Shown piece by piece: positions 17,101 to 26,468 of a stretch of 64,000 nt of DNA. The stretch is from Lysinibacillus fusiformis (GTDB lineage: Bacteria > Bacillota > Bacilli > Bacillales_A > Planococcaceae): the NCBI RefSeq assembly GCF_002845985.1, contig NZ_PDFK01000001.1:1116001-1180000 (forward strand), read 5' to 3'. A model generated the notes under the pieces. The model had not been told where the DNA came from and made no database searches. It worked only from the letters and a program-made list of their open reading frames with translations. The first letter of the stretch is position 1; every line of letters starts with the position of its first letter. Position numbers and translations under genes: made by a program.

Positions 17101-19173
17101 ATGAAACGAAAAAGCTATCATCGAAAGCAAAAGCGTGTAAAGCGCACACGGAAATCCCTTACTCTTTTTGTCGCCTTTGCATCTGCAATTGTCGTAGCAT
17201 TTGTCGCTCTACGCATCTATGTTCAAGTGGCTGGTGCACCGCCTTTAACCGTACCGAAAGCTTCCATCTTCTTAGATGAAAATGAGAACCAAATTGGAGA
17301 TCACTTTACAAATCAACGACGTTATTGGGTTGGTCTTGATGAGATGTCACCTTATTTAAAAGAAGCAGTAGTTGCTGTTGAGGATAAAGATTTTTATAAA
17401 CATGGTGGTTTTGATTATTCACGTATTGCTGGTGCCATTTTAGTGGATATTAAGGCGGGCGGAAAAGTCCAAGGGGCTAGTACCATTACGCAACAATATG
17501 CACGTAATCTTTATCTTTCCCATGAAAAATCTTGGACACGTAAATTAAATGAAGCCCTGTATGCTTATAGATTAGAAGTTTTTTATGACAAGGACGAAAT
17601 ATTAGAGGGCTATTTAAATACGGTATACTATGGACACGGCATGTATGGAGTAGAAGCAGCAAGTAGATTTTACTTCGGTAAATCTGCCGCTGATTTAACA
17701 CTTGCGGAAGCTGCAATGCTAACAGGCGTACCAAAGGGACCAAGTATCTATTCACCTATTGCCAATTTAGAAAAGGCTACGAATCGCCAAAACGTAATTT
17801 TAAAACTAATGGCGGATCAAGGTGCCATTACACAAGAAGAAAAAACACGAGCTGAAAATGAACAGCTTGTCTTAAAAAATGATAGCTGGGTTGCCACAAA
17901 ATCTGTCGCCCCTTATTTCCTTGATGTGGCATGGCAAGAGGCTAGCGAAATTTTAAAGTCAAAAAATCTCGATATTAGCGAAGGTGGCTGGACAATTCAA
18001 ACAACGCTTAATCTGGAACACCAGAAAGCCGCTGAAGAAGCAGTAGTAAAAAACATGCCTGCCAATGATCTTCAAACAGCATTCGTTAGTATGGAATCGA
18101 AATCAGGTGCTGTCACTGCATTAGTTGGAGGTCGTGACTATTCAGTAAGTTCATTTAACCGTGTCACACAGGCTAAACGTCAACCAGGCTCTACTATCAA
18201 GCCGATTTTATATGCAGCGGCACTAGAAAATGGTTACACACCGCTTACATTTTTAGATGTTGGTGAGACAACCTTTACTTATGATAACGGACGTGGCACT
18301 TATGCACCTAAAAATGTCAATGGTCAGTTTGCAGATCATGATATGACGATGGCTCAAGCGATTGCGATCTCAGACAATATTTACGCCGTAAAAACGTTAG
18401 AGGACATTGGCTTCAAGGAATTTCATGATATGGCAAACCGTTTTAGTGTAGGGATTGGTGCTAAAGATAATTTATCTATCGCTCTCGGTACAATTGAAAC
18501 GACATTATATGAGATGACGAATGCTTATAATATTTTAGCATCTCAGGGACAGCAAACCATTCCAACAACCATTGTGTCCATAAAAAATGCTCATGGAGAC
18601 GTTATTTATGAAAATAAAGATGTTTCAAGCAAGGCGGAAACGGCCATTTCAAAAGAAAATGCATACATTTTAACTGAGATGATGACAGGTATTTTTGACC
18701 CGGTTTTCAGTGATTATTCTCCTGCTACAGGCATTAGTATTCGTTCCCGCATGACACACACCTATGCGGCTAAATCAGGTTCTACCAACAGTGACCAATG
18801 GCTAATTGGTTTTACACCAAGTCTAACTGCTGGTGTGTGGAACGGCTATGATCAGGGTAAAAACCTTACAACGAAGGAAGATACTGCTGCCACTAAGCAA
18901 ATTTGGATTGACTTTATGGAGAGCGTCAACAAAGGAACGAAAAATGAGGATTTCAAAAAACCTAAAGGTGTAGAGGGCGTTGTCATTGATATCGAAACAG
19001 GTAAACTCGCTACCGATGCTTGTCCAAAACAACGTCTTGTTTATGTAGAAGCTAAGGATGTACCAACTGAAAAATGTACAAACTTCGATATTCTCGACAG
19101 TGATACATGGGGAGAATTTTGGAACATGCTGCCATTCTCACTTTTTAAAGGTGATAATAAAAATAAACAATAA
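17101..19173 (+). CDS. pbpG: class A penicillin-binding protein (PBP1A family, PbpG-like)
   Basis: 690 residues. A basic cytoplasmic tail and one membrane anchor (~17-42). A GT51 glycosyltransferase domain (~65-240) with EDKDFYKHGGFDY and GASTITQQYARNLYL. A transpeptidase domain (~310-620) with STIK of the SxxK box (GSTIKPILYAA), SDN in AISDNIYAVK and KSGST as the third box. It polymerises and cross-links peptidoglycan outside the membrane. GAGGTGA lies before the ATG. Position next to speB and ywhD matches B. subtilis pbpG (YwhE), which acts in spore wall synthesis; a sigma-G-like promoter supports that. A vegetative role cannot be excluded. Confidence 0.93.
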   Translation: MKRKSYHRKQKRVKRTRKSLTLFVAFASAIVVAFVALRIYVQVAGAPPLTVPKASIFLDENENQIGDHFTNQRRYWVGLDEMSPYLKEAVVAVEDKDFYKHGGFDYSRIAGAILVDIKAGGKVQGASTITQQYARNLYLSHEKSWTRKLNEALYAYRLEVFYDKDEILEGYLNTVYYGHGMYGVEAASRFYFGKSAADLTLAEAAMLTGVPKGPSIYSPIANLEKATNRQNVILKLMADQGAITQEEKTRAENEQLVLKNDSWVATKSVAPYFLDVAWQEASEILKSKNLDISEGGWTIQTTLNLEHQKAAEEAVVKNMPANDLQTAFVSMESKSGAVTALVGGRDYSVSSFNRVTQAKRQPGSTIKPILYAAALENGYTPLTFLDVGETTFTYDNGRGTYAPKNVNGQFADHDMTMAQAIAISDNIYAVKTLEDIGFKEFHDMANRFSVGIGAKDNLSIALGTIETTLYEMTNAYNILASQGQQTIPTTIVSIKNAHGDVIYENKDVSSKAETAISKENAYILTEMMTGIFDPVFSDYSPATGISIRSRMTHTYAAKSGSTNSDQWLIGFTPSLTAGVWNGYDQGKNLTTKEDTAATKQIWIDFMESVNKGTKNEDFKKPKGVEGVVIDIETGKLATDACPKQRLVYVEAKDVPTEKCTNFDILDSDTWGEFWNMLPFSLFKGDNKNKQ

Positions 19174-19248
19174 TGCGGAAACCTTTTTGAACAGCTCTCG
19201 TTCTATGTTATGAAGGCTCTCGACAAAGTAACTAATAGACGAATAAAT

Positions 19249-19312
19249 AAGAAAAGCTTTCTCTTCCCCGGAGACGTGTCCGTGGGAACAGAAAGCTTTT
19301 CTTTTTTTATGG
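19249..19312 (+). terminator. long terminator hairpin after pbpG
   Basis: AAGAAAAGCTTTCT pairs with AGAAAGCTTTTCTT, with further inner pairing (TTCCC/GGGAA, GGA/TCC), and T-runs lie on both sides. It can act for both strands. Confidence 0.85.
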
Positions 19313-19321
19313 TACGCGAAG

Positions 19322-19386
19322 TATGAGCATCATGGGGCATTTGGCTTGGGTTTGGGTTATTCAAATGCCGCATAGCGCTCATCATA
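19322..19386. repeat. nested inverted repeat
   Basis: ATGAGC (19323) pairs with GCTCAT (19377), and inside it GGCATTTG (19336) pairs with CAAATGCC (19362). No U-run follows on either strand. The rest of the 19313-19516 gap holds nothing I recognise. Confidence 0.5.
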
Positions 19387-19516
19387 TTCGCGATACCAAG
19401 TGTCCTAGCTTACTAAAATGTAAGCTCTGCATCAAGTGTACTTTGTTTCAAACCCACTTTCAACCTAATATCGAAAGCGATCGCAAAATGTCACAGATTG
19501 TTCAATCATTATTGGT

Positions 19517-20035
19517 CTATTCGACAAATAAGTCTTGACGCAGTTGCTCATCACTACGTCCCCACAAATCTGGATTAAGTTGCTCTAGGAAAGTAGCCAA
19601 CACTTTTTTAGATGGTGCATCCATATGCTCTACAATAATCTGACGCTTCATGGATTTATCCATTTTGTTCACATGGTCAGCTAGAATTTTATAGCCACGT
19701 CTCTTTTCACGGTTAACGACCATTTCACAAGCTGTTACACCCGCATAATAGGGTCCATCTTCTTTATGGTCTACCGTCACCCACACTAACCAATAGGATT
19801 TCCCACCTTCTGAATCAGCACGGTCCATCGTAAATTTAATACCTCGCTCAACATCACTTCGTGCATGCATGGCACCAATTTCAACAGTAGCTGTCCCCTC
19901 TTCTACATCAATCATAACAGGCGATACATTCTCTAATGAAAGTGAACCAATTCCAAACCCTTTATGTCCATCTGTTGGATCGTTTTTTATAATGGTAAAA
20001 CCCATTTTTTGTTTTGGTTTTTCTTCATTTGCCAT
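19517..20035 (-). CDS. ywhD: YwhD family protein
   Basis: 172 residues, the expected length of the Bacillus YwhD family of unknown function. Recognised by the N-terminal KMGFTIIKNDPTDGHKGFG and the internal GAMHARSDVERGIKF. No signal peptide or membrane segment, so probably cytoplasmic. GGAGGATATTTAAGT precedes the ATG. It lies between pbpG and a tautomerase gene as in B. subtilis (ywhE-ywhD-ywhC-ywhB, here without the ywhC protease). No activity can be assigned. Confidence 0.88.
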   Translation of the reverse strand: MANEEKPKQKMGFTIIKNDPTDGHKGFGIGSLSLENVSPVMIDVEEGTATVEIGAMHARSDVERGIKFTMDRADSEGGKSYWLVWVTVDHKEDGPYYAGVTACEMVVNREKRRGYKILADHVNKMDKSMKRQIIVEHMDAPSKKVLATFLEQLNPDLWGRSDEQLRQDLFVE

Positions 20036-20199
20036 ACTTAAATATCCTCCATTCTGCTATTATAAAGGAAAGCATATCGCGTATATTTTGTCGTATAACA
20101 CACTATTTCTAACGCGCACTTATGCCTCAACGCAAGTAAGAAGTTTATACTTTCTTATAAACTAACTATACAACATTATTCTATAAAGGAGGCAATATT

Positions 20200-20385
20200 A
20201 TGCCATACGTAACAGTGAAAATGCTTGAAGGTCGTACAGAGGAGCAAAAACGCGCCCTTGTAAAGGAAGTAACAGAGGCCGTTTCGCGTACAGTTAATGC
20301 ACCTGCAGAAAATGTAACAGTTTTTATCGAAGAAATGTCAAAAAACCATTATGGGGTTGCAGGCGTTCGTTTTAGTGATAAATAA
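20200..20385 (+). CDS. 4-oxalocrotonate tautomerase-like protein
   Basis: 61 residues, the full size of a 4-OT subunit. After methionine removal the catalytic Pro1 would be exposed (MPYVTVKMLEGR), and Arg11 of the family is at the GRT. The sequence ends GVAGVRFSDK. AAAGGAGGCAATATT gives a strong ribosome-binding site. It catalyses keto-enol tautomerisation of 2-oxo acids; the natural substrate of the Bacillus YwhB homologue is not settled. It is a single gene with its own terminator. Confidence 0.93.
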   Translation: MPYVTVKMLEGRTEEQKRALVKEVTEAVSRTVNAPAENVTVFIEEMSKNHYGVAGVRFSDK

Positions 20386-20392
20386 GATGAAG

Positions 20393-20424
20393 ATGGGTAG
20401 AGCATCTTAGCTCTACCCATTTTT
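20393..20424 (+). terminator. terminator after the tautomerase gene
   Basis: ATGGGTAGAGC and GCTCTACCCAT form a perfect 11-bp stem with a 6-base loop followed by TTTTA. Confidence 0.9.
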
Positions 20425-20476
20425 AAACTGACAATCATCGTTCCGTTATTTCAATAACTAGGATGTGTTATACAAA

Positions 20477-21133
20477 ATGAATAAATTTAGACTGACCTTG
20501 CTCGTTTGCGTGTTACTTTTTGGCCTATTATTAATATTTATTAATCCGATTCAACATGCTATTATCGCTCATTTGAGTGACCAATTAAATACAACTGACT
20601 ACAGCGTTAAAGACATTGAAAAAAACAAAAAAGCAGCAGCTGATTTTGAGTTTGAAGCCGTTCAATCATTATCTATCGCTGAGGTACTCCAAGCACAAGT
20701 AAAAGCTAGTAATATGCCTGTTATCGGCAGTATTACTGTTCCAAGTGTACATATGCAGCTACCAATTTTAAAAGGTGTTGGCCATTCTGTACTTGCTATT
20801 GGAGCAGGTACGATGAAACCCAACCAACAGCTCGGTCAAGGGAACTATGCATTGGCTGGTCACTACTTTGAGGAAAAAGATATTTTATTCAGCCCACTCT
20901 ATCAAGCACAAATTGGCGATATCATCTATATCACGGATATGAAAGATGTCTATGAGTATAAATTAACAACGAAAAAAATCATTGCTGCAACTGATGTTTA
21001 TATCATTGACGATATTCCCAATCAAACTACACTAACATTGATTACATGTGCAGAAAAAGGTTCTAAACGACTGGCATTACAAGCAGATTTTGTTCAAAGC
21101 TACTCGTTAGAAAATGCCAAAGGAACCTTTTGA
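20477..21133 (+). CDS. class A-like sortase
   Basis: 218 residues from ATG 20477 (an upstream in-frame GTG at 20465 is possible). One N-terminal membrane anchor (~8-28) is followed by an extracellular sortase beta-barrel. The catalytic His is in NYALAGHYF, the Cys in LTLITCAEKGSK, and the Arg shortly after in KRLALQADF. It would cleave LPxT-type signals and attach proteins to peptidoglycan. It faces the gene for a 1729-residue LPQTD protein, separated by a bidirectional terminator, so that protein is its most likely local substrate. Whether it is the housekeeping sortase cannot be told. Confidence 0.9.
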   Translation: MNKFRLTLLVCVLLFGLLLIFINPIQHAIIAHLSDQLNTTDYSVKDIEKNKKAAADFEFEAVQSLSIAEVLQAQVKASNMPVIGSITVPSVHMQLPILKGVGHSVLAIGAGTMKPNQQLGQGNYALAGHYFEEKDILFSPLYQAQIGDIIYITDMKDVYEYKLTTKKIIAATDVYIIDDIPNQTTLTLITCAEKGSKRLALQADFVQSYSLENAKGTF

Positions 21134-21147
21134 TGCAAGCAATACGC

Positions 21148-21181
21148 AAAAAGCGCCATCCTAAAAAGGATGACGCTTTTT
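21148..21181. terminator. bidirectional terminator between sortase and surface-protein genes
   Basis: AAAAAGCGCCATCC pairs with GGATGACGCTTTTT (one mismatch) around TAAAAA, with U-runs in both reading directions. Confidence 0.88.
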
Positions 21182-21185
21182 CTTA

Positions 21186-24100
21186 TTATACCTCTGTTTC
21201 ACGGCGGCGCATAAACCATACTGCCCCAGCTACAAGTAGTAAACCAACAAAGACAAGAGCTGTTTGATTTGCTCCATCTGTTTGTGGTAATTTACCTTGT
21301 GCTCTTAGCAGCGCTTCTAAGCGTGCTGTGTCTGCCTTGATTTGATTAATATCAATCGCTTGGGCTACCTCTGCCTGTTGGTCTTTAGATAGCTTACTAT
21401 ATCTATTAAGGAAATCTTTATAGGCATCTAACGTATCTTTTGTAGCGTTAGATGGATGATATGGTGGTAATTGCTTCCCTTGATCAATCACATTTTGTAC
21501 TGATGTACCACCATTATCAGGGGTCGTTGGTTTGTTAGGATCTGTCGTTGGCTTACTTGGATCCACTGGTTTATTTGAATCTGTGTTCGGCTTATTTGGA
21601 TCTACCGGTTTAGTTGGATCTGGATTTGGATTATTTGGATCTACTGGTTTAGTTGGATCTGGGTTTGGCTTATTTGGATCTACCGGTTTAGTTGGATCTG
21701 GGTTTGGGTTATTTGGATCTACTGGTTTAGTCGGATCTGGGTTTGGATTGTTCGGCTCCACTGGTTGTCCTGGATCTGTTGTAGGTGGTGTCGGCTGTAT
21801 TTTAGCCTCACATGTATTACCTACTGTAACTGTCCCAATAATGGTATTACCATTCTCCCTAACTATATATTTACCTGGTTTGATCAATGAGTGGTTAATC
21901 TTAATTTGCCCTTTGCTATCTGTAACAAATTCTATTAACCCATTCTCTTCTACCGCTTTACCATTTTCATCTGTAAACGTAACTTTCACACCTTCACGTG
22001 GCTGACCATACATATTGTTGATTGTTAATGTGAAGTTTGGACAAGCTGGAGCAATAGGTAATTCAGCTTTACAAGTTTGTTTATAAGAAACTTCAATTTC
22101 GCCTAAATAAACTTTGTTGTCGTAAACCTCGTACTTTCCTGCAGGTACATCTTCAGAAATAAATGTAATACTACCATCTGCTTCTATTACTGTTGAAATA
22201 ATGTTACCTTGTTTATCTTTAATGACAACATCTTTACCAGCCTTAACCAACACATTATTTTCATCTTTCAATGCTACAGTAAAGCGCTCGCAAGCCGGTT
22301 TTGGTTGAACCGTTGCTTGACAATGAATATTACTTGCGAAATCGCCAATTTTATTGCCATCCTTATCAAATACTACGTAAACACCTGGTTCTAAATCTTT
22401 TAATTCTACTTTACCGTCTTTTGTTTCTTCAGTAGCTACCGTCTTGCCATCTATATCTTTAATTGTTACTTCCGTTTTATCTGCTACTAATTCTCCATCA
22501 ACATCTTTGACCGTTAATTCGAATGTTTCGCACTTCGGTGCTTGTATAATTGTAAATTCATAATCGCAGCTTTTCTTGTACGTTAGTGTGACTGTACCTA
22601 AGAATTGATTACCCTCATACAATGTATATTCACCAGGTTTTACACCATTAGTAGGATCGTTTTGATTGGATTCAACAATAAACTTACCTGATGCGTCAGG
22701 AGATACCTTTGTCACTACTGTAGTACCTTGCTTTAATGTTAATTCTAAAATATTAGTACGAATATTACCTTGATCATCTTTCACAACAATTGTGTAGTTT
22801 TCACATTTTGGTACTGGTTGAACCTCAGCTTTACATCCGCCGTCATATTTCACTGTTACCTTCCCTAATTCACCTTCAACTGAATGAGTTACTGTATACT
22901 CACCAGCAGTAAAATGATTCGGTAATGTCACTTTGCCATTTGTTACTGTGTACGGCGCTGTTTCTATACCATTGTGATCCTTTAATGTAACTGTGCCTGT
23001 TGTAATGGAATGACCATCAACATCCTTAATCGCTATTTCAAATTGTGTACAACTACCACCAATGATTGGTGTTGTATTGACAAGTTGTGTAATGAAGTCT
23101 GGTTGCTTATCTAGTGTCGTGTTTTCATCTAACTTAAATTTAAAGTCAGACATTTTACTATAACCAGTTGGTGCAGCTACTTCACGAATAAGATAATCGT
23201 TGTACGGTACATTTTCAAATGTGAATTCACCATTTACATCTGTAGTAGCTGTTTGGATAATATATTCATTCGGTTTTGCAGTTTTTTTAATAAGTTGGAA
23301 TTCAACACCAGCTAAATTTTCTTTAAATTGGCCTGTAGCTGAATCGATACCAATCTTTTTAAATTTAGCACTGCCTCGTGTTGACGTAAAATCTGATTCA
23401 GAGCTACTAAAGCTAAATTTATCCTTATAGTCGCTCTCTGTTTTTTGATTAGCTTTTGTTTGACCCGTATAATGCAATGTTGCTGTATTTTCCAATGCAT
23501 CCCCAAATTGACCAAAGCCTATTGTTTTATACTGTACTTGATACCCCTTTTGATTTAAATCAGGAAATTCGAGGCTAAAGCCACCTTGTGTATCGAATGT
23601 GACCGTTACCCCTAATTGCGAAGGTGTTTGCCAAGTAGTTCCTTTTTGAATACCAGTTTTAGATACTGTATATGGTGTTAATAGAATACTACTTTCCAAT
23701 AACATTAAATTATTACCTGGTAAATCTGTTAAGATGACATTTTGACCTAAATTAGAATGAGATCTATTCACATCTAATGTCCAAGTAATTGTTTCTGTAT
23801 TCGCGTTTTGTTGTGGTGTATTTTTTGTCACTAAATTATTCGCTACATCCTCGTCAATCGTTACTGGCTTTGATTCAAGCGTAAATTCTTGCGTACCTTT
23901 TGTTTTAAATGTGGCATCATTCGTGTAAACATTCCCTCTATCAGTAGCCGTATCAGAACCAATACCTAAAATATGATCGTCATCCATTGTGTTATAACGA
24001 ACAACGTATGCTTGGTAGTTTATGTCTCCTGCTAAGGAATCACTGAATTTTAATGTAAAGCCTTTATCTGATTCAGCCGAGATTGTGTAATTACTCGAGT

Positions 24101-26375
24101 TAATCGGTGTAGTACCAATCGTTCCACCTGTATCACTACCACCTAAGTCAGTTAAAGGTAATACTTCAATTGTTCCTGGTAAATACTTATGTCCCTCACC
24201 AACTGTATCAATTAAAACGGCTCCATTAATATCCTTTTTATTGATATTCACTTTCACATCCCATGTAAATCGCTGCGTGGAGTAGTTAAAGGTTCCCGAT
24301 TTGCTGCCATTGTTAACAGTAGTTGACTGTGGGATATAACTCGTTGAAGATGACTTTTTATATGTTTTACCGCCACTAGTCCACTCTGTAGCAGCTGTAT
24401 TGCCATACCCTTGCTTTTGTACAGTACCCTCATCACCAATTGCGAAGCTCGTTTGATAAGTGATAGTTGATGTACTACCTGCTGGTACATTAATACCTGA
24501 AATTGTAAAGCCTTTTTTCTTATCTCCATCAATTAGAATATAAGTTGTTGCTATACCATTAAGCTTTACAGTGTTATCTATTAACTCATGCACCCCATCT
24601 GCAGCACCTGCTGTAAATGTATCTGTTAGTTTTAGGTTGTTAATTGGTTTAGTTGGATTATCAGATATAATGTCGACCGTCCATGTAATTACTTTTTTAT
24701 CAAAATCAACTGTATATGATTTTTTTAATAAGTTTTCTGTAAGTGCATAGTCTATATTCTTCTCTTTACCTGAACCACTTGTCACACTATTGTTAAACAG
24801 ACCTGCTTCATTTTCATAAAAATCCTGTTTAGTATAGTTCGCATCATACACTATTGTATAGGCATCTGAAATACCGTTATCAAAGGTTAATGTGAAACTT
24901 TTAACATCTCCAGTTGCAGGAGTAGGAGTAATAGTAAATCCACTTGTTACTCTATTAGCTTCCGAAACTGTTGTCGCCACATTGCCAGCCGCATCATTCA
25001 TTTTATATACTTTAATGCTTGATGCATCAATTTCGTGAGGACCTTGGATTGTATCTTCAATATAGGCATCAGCTTGATCGATACTTAACAGATTATGATT
25101 ATAATCAATACGCCATTTTGTTTCATAGTTTGTATTGCTCACTAGCTTTTTATCTAGTGCTTTACCATACGTAATGGTGTGAGTAGCCGTATTAGAAGTT
25201 TCTAGTTGCCCATTGTTAGTAAATAGTACCTTGTTATGAAAGTTAACTGCACCATCACGTTTATCAGCATCTAATGTTACAGACGTTTTGTACGTAATTT
25301 TATATGCATATTTACCAGTCAACTTACTTTCAATATCGCTCCAACTACCATTTGTAAGAACATTCGTTTCAGTACTTGTTCTTACACCATTAAGACCAAC
25401 CACATATTGATATACATTCACGGAATTAGCCATAATTTCATGTGATGTTGGATCGTCTGTCAAAGTTGGATTGCTTAATGATTTACCCGCTTCATTAACC
25501 CATACTTGCCATTCCATTTCATGGTTACCACTTGCTGTTGGTGTAGGAGTGCCTAGTTTTGACTTACTTACCTTTTTGTTGCTCGTTGAAGGTAAAAAAC
25601 TAAATTGAGCTTTAATTATCTCACTACCACCAGTGGCTGCTGGAATTTCCAGCTCTTGCTCAATGTTATCAGAAAGGAGGTTAAATCCAGAATTAAATGT
25701 AATGCTTAATTCCTCCGGTTGAGAGCTGCCTGAGCCTGGTTCCATACCGCTTAACTCTACACGTACTTTATTATCTGTAGTTACATAATTATATGTGATA
25801 CCGTTCACTGTTCTGCTTCCTGTAAATGCCCCATCAAAGTCAATTAATGATTGCGGCAGTTGGAATTCAAACCAGCTCCCGTCTCCCCATGCTTCGCCTT
25901 GACTATCTTGCATTGGTACGGAAAATTTAACAGTGAAGTTAGCTGTTGTATTTGGATCTAGCTCTGTACCAAATTCACCTGCTCCAACCGTTGTTCCACC
26001 AATTTTCATCACAAATGATGATAGTGAAGCTGGAATTTCTTGAGCCGCTAATGGTGCCTCATTCATTGGCAATGTTTTCACAGGCTCATCTGCTGCTTTT
26101 TCTTCTTCAGGAGCCTCGCCCTCAGGAGCTTGCTCCGTGTTTTCATTTTCCGATGGAGTTGTAGAAAGGTCTTCTTCACCTGTGTTGTCTTCTGTCAAAT
26201 CTGTGCCATCGTCGACAGGCGTAGATAGGTTTTCTGCCATTCCGGCCTCCGCACCATTGTCATTTGCGACTGGTGGTGTTGAAAGGTCATCTGCTGCAAA
26301 TGCTGACAGTGGACTTAGTAGTGTTTGGAACACTAACAACATGGTCAGCATAGCAATGTTCATTTTTTTCCTCAT
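21186..26375 (-). CDS. very large sortase-anchored surface protein (collagen-adhesin/SpaA type)
   Basis: 1729 residues. Signal peptide (~1-28, ending AFAAD); acidic Asp/Glu/Thr-rich linker (~30-110); a long region (~120-1000) of repeated adhesin-like beta domains with recurring YxxxF/ITYGKALDKK and ITWTVDI-like strands; a SpaA/Cna-B prealbumin-like domain (~1010-1100, FKKIGIDSATGQFKENLAGVEF to REVAAPTGY). Five tandem ~85-residue domains (~1108-1520) each start with C-x-x-F/Y and end with one further Cys. A Pro-rich wall-spanning repeat (~1532-1615) follows. The sorting signal is LPQTD, a hydrophobic helix and RRRETEV. It should be exposed on the cell wall and mediate adhesion; the ligand is unknown. 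GAGGAG precedes the ATG. Confidence 0.92.
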   Translation of the reverse strand: MRKKMNIAMLTMLLVFQTLLSPLSAFAADDLSTPPVANDNGAEAGMAENLSTPVDDGTDLTEDNTGEEDLSTTPSENENTEQAPEGEAPEEEKAADEPVKTLPMNEAPLAAQEIPASLSSFVMKIGGTTVGAGEFGTELDPNTTANFTVKFSVPMQDSQGEAWGDGSWFEFQLPQSLIDFDGAFTGSRTVNGITYNYVTTDNKVRVELSGMEPGSGSSQPEELSITFNSGFNLLSDNIEQELEIPAATGGSEIIKAQFSFLPSTSNKKVSKSKLGTPTPTASGNHEMEWQVWVNEAGKSLSNPTLTDDPTSHEIMANSVNVYQYVVGLNGVRTSTETNVLTNGSWSDIESKLTGKYAYKITYKTSVTLDADKRDGAVNFHNKVLFTNNGQLETSNTATHTITYGKALDKKLVSNTNYETKWRIDYNHNLLSIDQADAYIEDTIQGPHEIDASSIKVYKMNDAAGNVATTVSEANRVTSGFTITPTPATGDVKSFTLTFDNGISDAYTIVYDANYTKQDFYENEAGLFNNSVTSGSGKEKNIDYALTENLLKKSYTVDFDKKVITWTVDIISDNPTKPINNLKLTDTFTAGAADGVHELIDNTVKLNGIATTYILIDGDKKKGFTISGINVPAGSTSTITYQTSFAIGDEGTVQKQGYGNTAATEWTSGGKTYKKSSSTSYIPQSTTVNNGSKSGTFNYSTQRFTWDVKVNINKKDINGAVLIDTVGEGHKYLPGTIEVLPLTDLGGSDTGGTIGTTPINSSNYTISAESDKGFTLKFSDSLAGDINYQAYVVRYNTMDDDHILGIGSDTATDRGNVYTNDATFKTKGTQEFTLESKPVTIDEDVANNLVTKNTPQQNANTETITWTLDVNRSHSNLGQNVILTDLPGNNLMLLESSILLTPYTVSKTGIQKGTTWQTPSQLGVTVTFDTQGGFSLEFPDLNQKGYQVQYKTIGFGQFGDALENTATLHYTGQTKANQKTESDYKDKFSFSSSESDFTSTRGSAKFKKIGIDSATGQFKENLAGVEFQLIKKTAKPNEYIIQTATTDVNGEFTFENVPYNDYLIREVAAPTGYSKMSDFKFKLDENTTLDKQPDFITQLVNTTPIIGGSCTQFEIAIKDVDGHSITTGTVTLKDHNGIETAPYTVTNGKVTLPNHFTAGEYTVTHSVEGELGKVTVKYDGGCKAEVQPVPKCENYTIVVKDDQGNIRTNILELTLKQGTTVVTKVSPDASGKFIVESNQNDPTNGVKPGEYTLYEGNQFLGTVTLTYKKSCDYEFTIIQAPKCETFELTVKDVDGELVADKTEVTIKDIDGKTVATEETKDGKVELKDLEPGVYVVFDKDGNKIGDFASNIHCQATVQPKPACERFTVALKDENNVLVKAGKDVVIKDKQGNIISTVIEADGSITFISEDVPAGKYEVYDNKVYLGEIEVSYKQTCKAELPIAPACPNFTLTINNMYGQPREGVKVTFTDENGKAVEENGLIEFVTDSKGQIKINHSLIKPGKYIVRENGNTIIGTVTVGNTCEAKIQPTPPTTDPGQPVEPNNPNPDPTKPVDPNNPNPDPTKPVDPNKPNPDPTKPVDPNNPNPDPTKPVDPNKPNTDSNKPVDPSKPTTDPNKPTTPDNGGTSVQNVIDQGKQLPPYHPSNATKDTLDAYKDFLNRYSKLSKDQQAEVAQAIDINQIKADTARLEALLRAQGKLPQTDGANQTALVFVGLLLVAGAVWFMRRRETEV
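21530..21780 (-). repeat. 39-bp proline-rich coding repeats
   Basis: In-frame tandem repeats of the 13-residue unit NPDPTKPVDPNNP (N/K variation), four good copies plus degenerate ones. They form the wall-spanning region of the surface protein. Confidence 0.9.
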
Positions 26376-26409
26376 GTCTCTCCTCTTTTCTAATAGATAG
26401 AGAGCTTGA

Positions 26410-26468
26410 ATTGTTTGCTATGACGATAGCTTCCTTTCACTGTTTAGGAAAGGCGTGCTACAAACAAT
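26410..26468 (-). promoter_or_regulatory. structured 5' leader of the surface-protein gene
   Basis: Three helices nest without conflict: ATTGTTTG/CAAACAAT (26461-26468 with 26410-26417), CTAT/ATAG (26418-26429) and CCTTTC/GAAAGG (26433-26453). Together they make a three-way junction ending 35 bases before the ATG. I do not recognise a known riboswitch class. Confidence 0.45.

Noticed and set aside
19323-19538. 71-codon plus-strand frame after pbpG
   Set aside because: No SD, runs through an inverted repeat and into the ywhD gene, and has no protein-like composition.
21530-21780. Regular repeats that could suggest a CRISPR array
   Set aside because: The repeats are 39 bp, directly adjacent without spacers, and in frame with the surface-protein gene.
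21532-22005. 157-codon repetitive Gly/Phe frame on the plus strand
   Set aside because: It is the antisense reading of the Pro-rich repeats of the surface protein.
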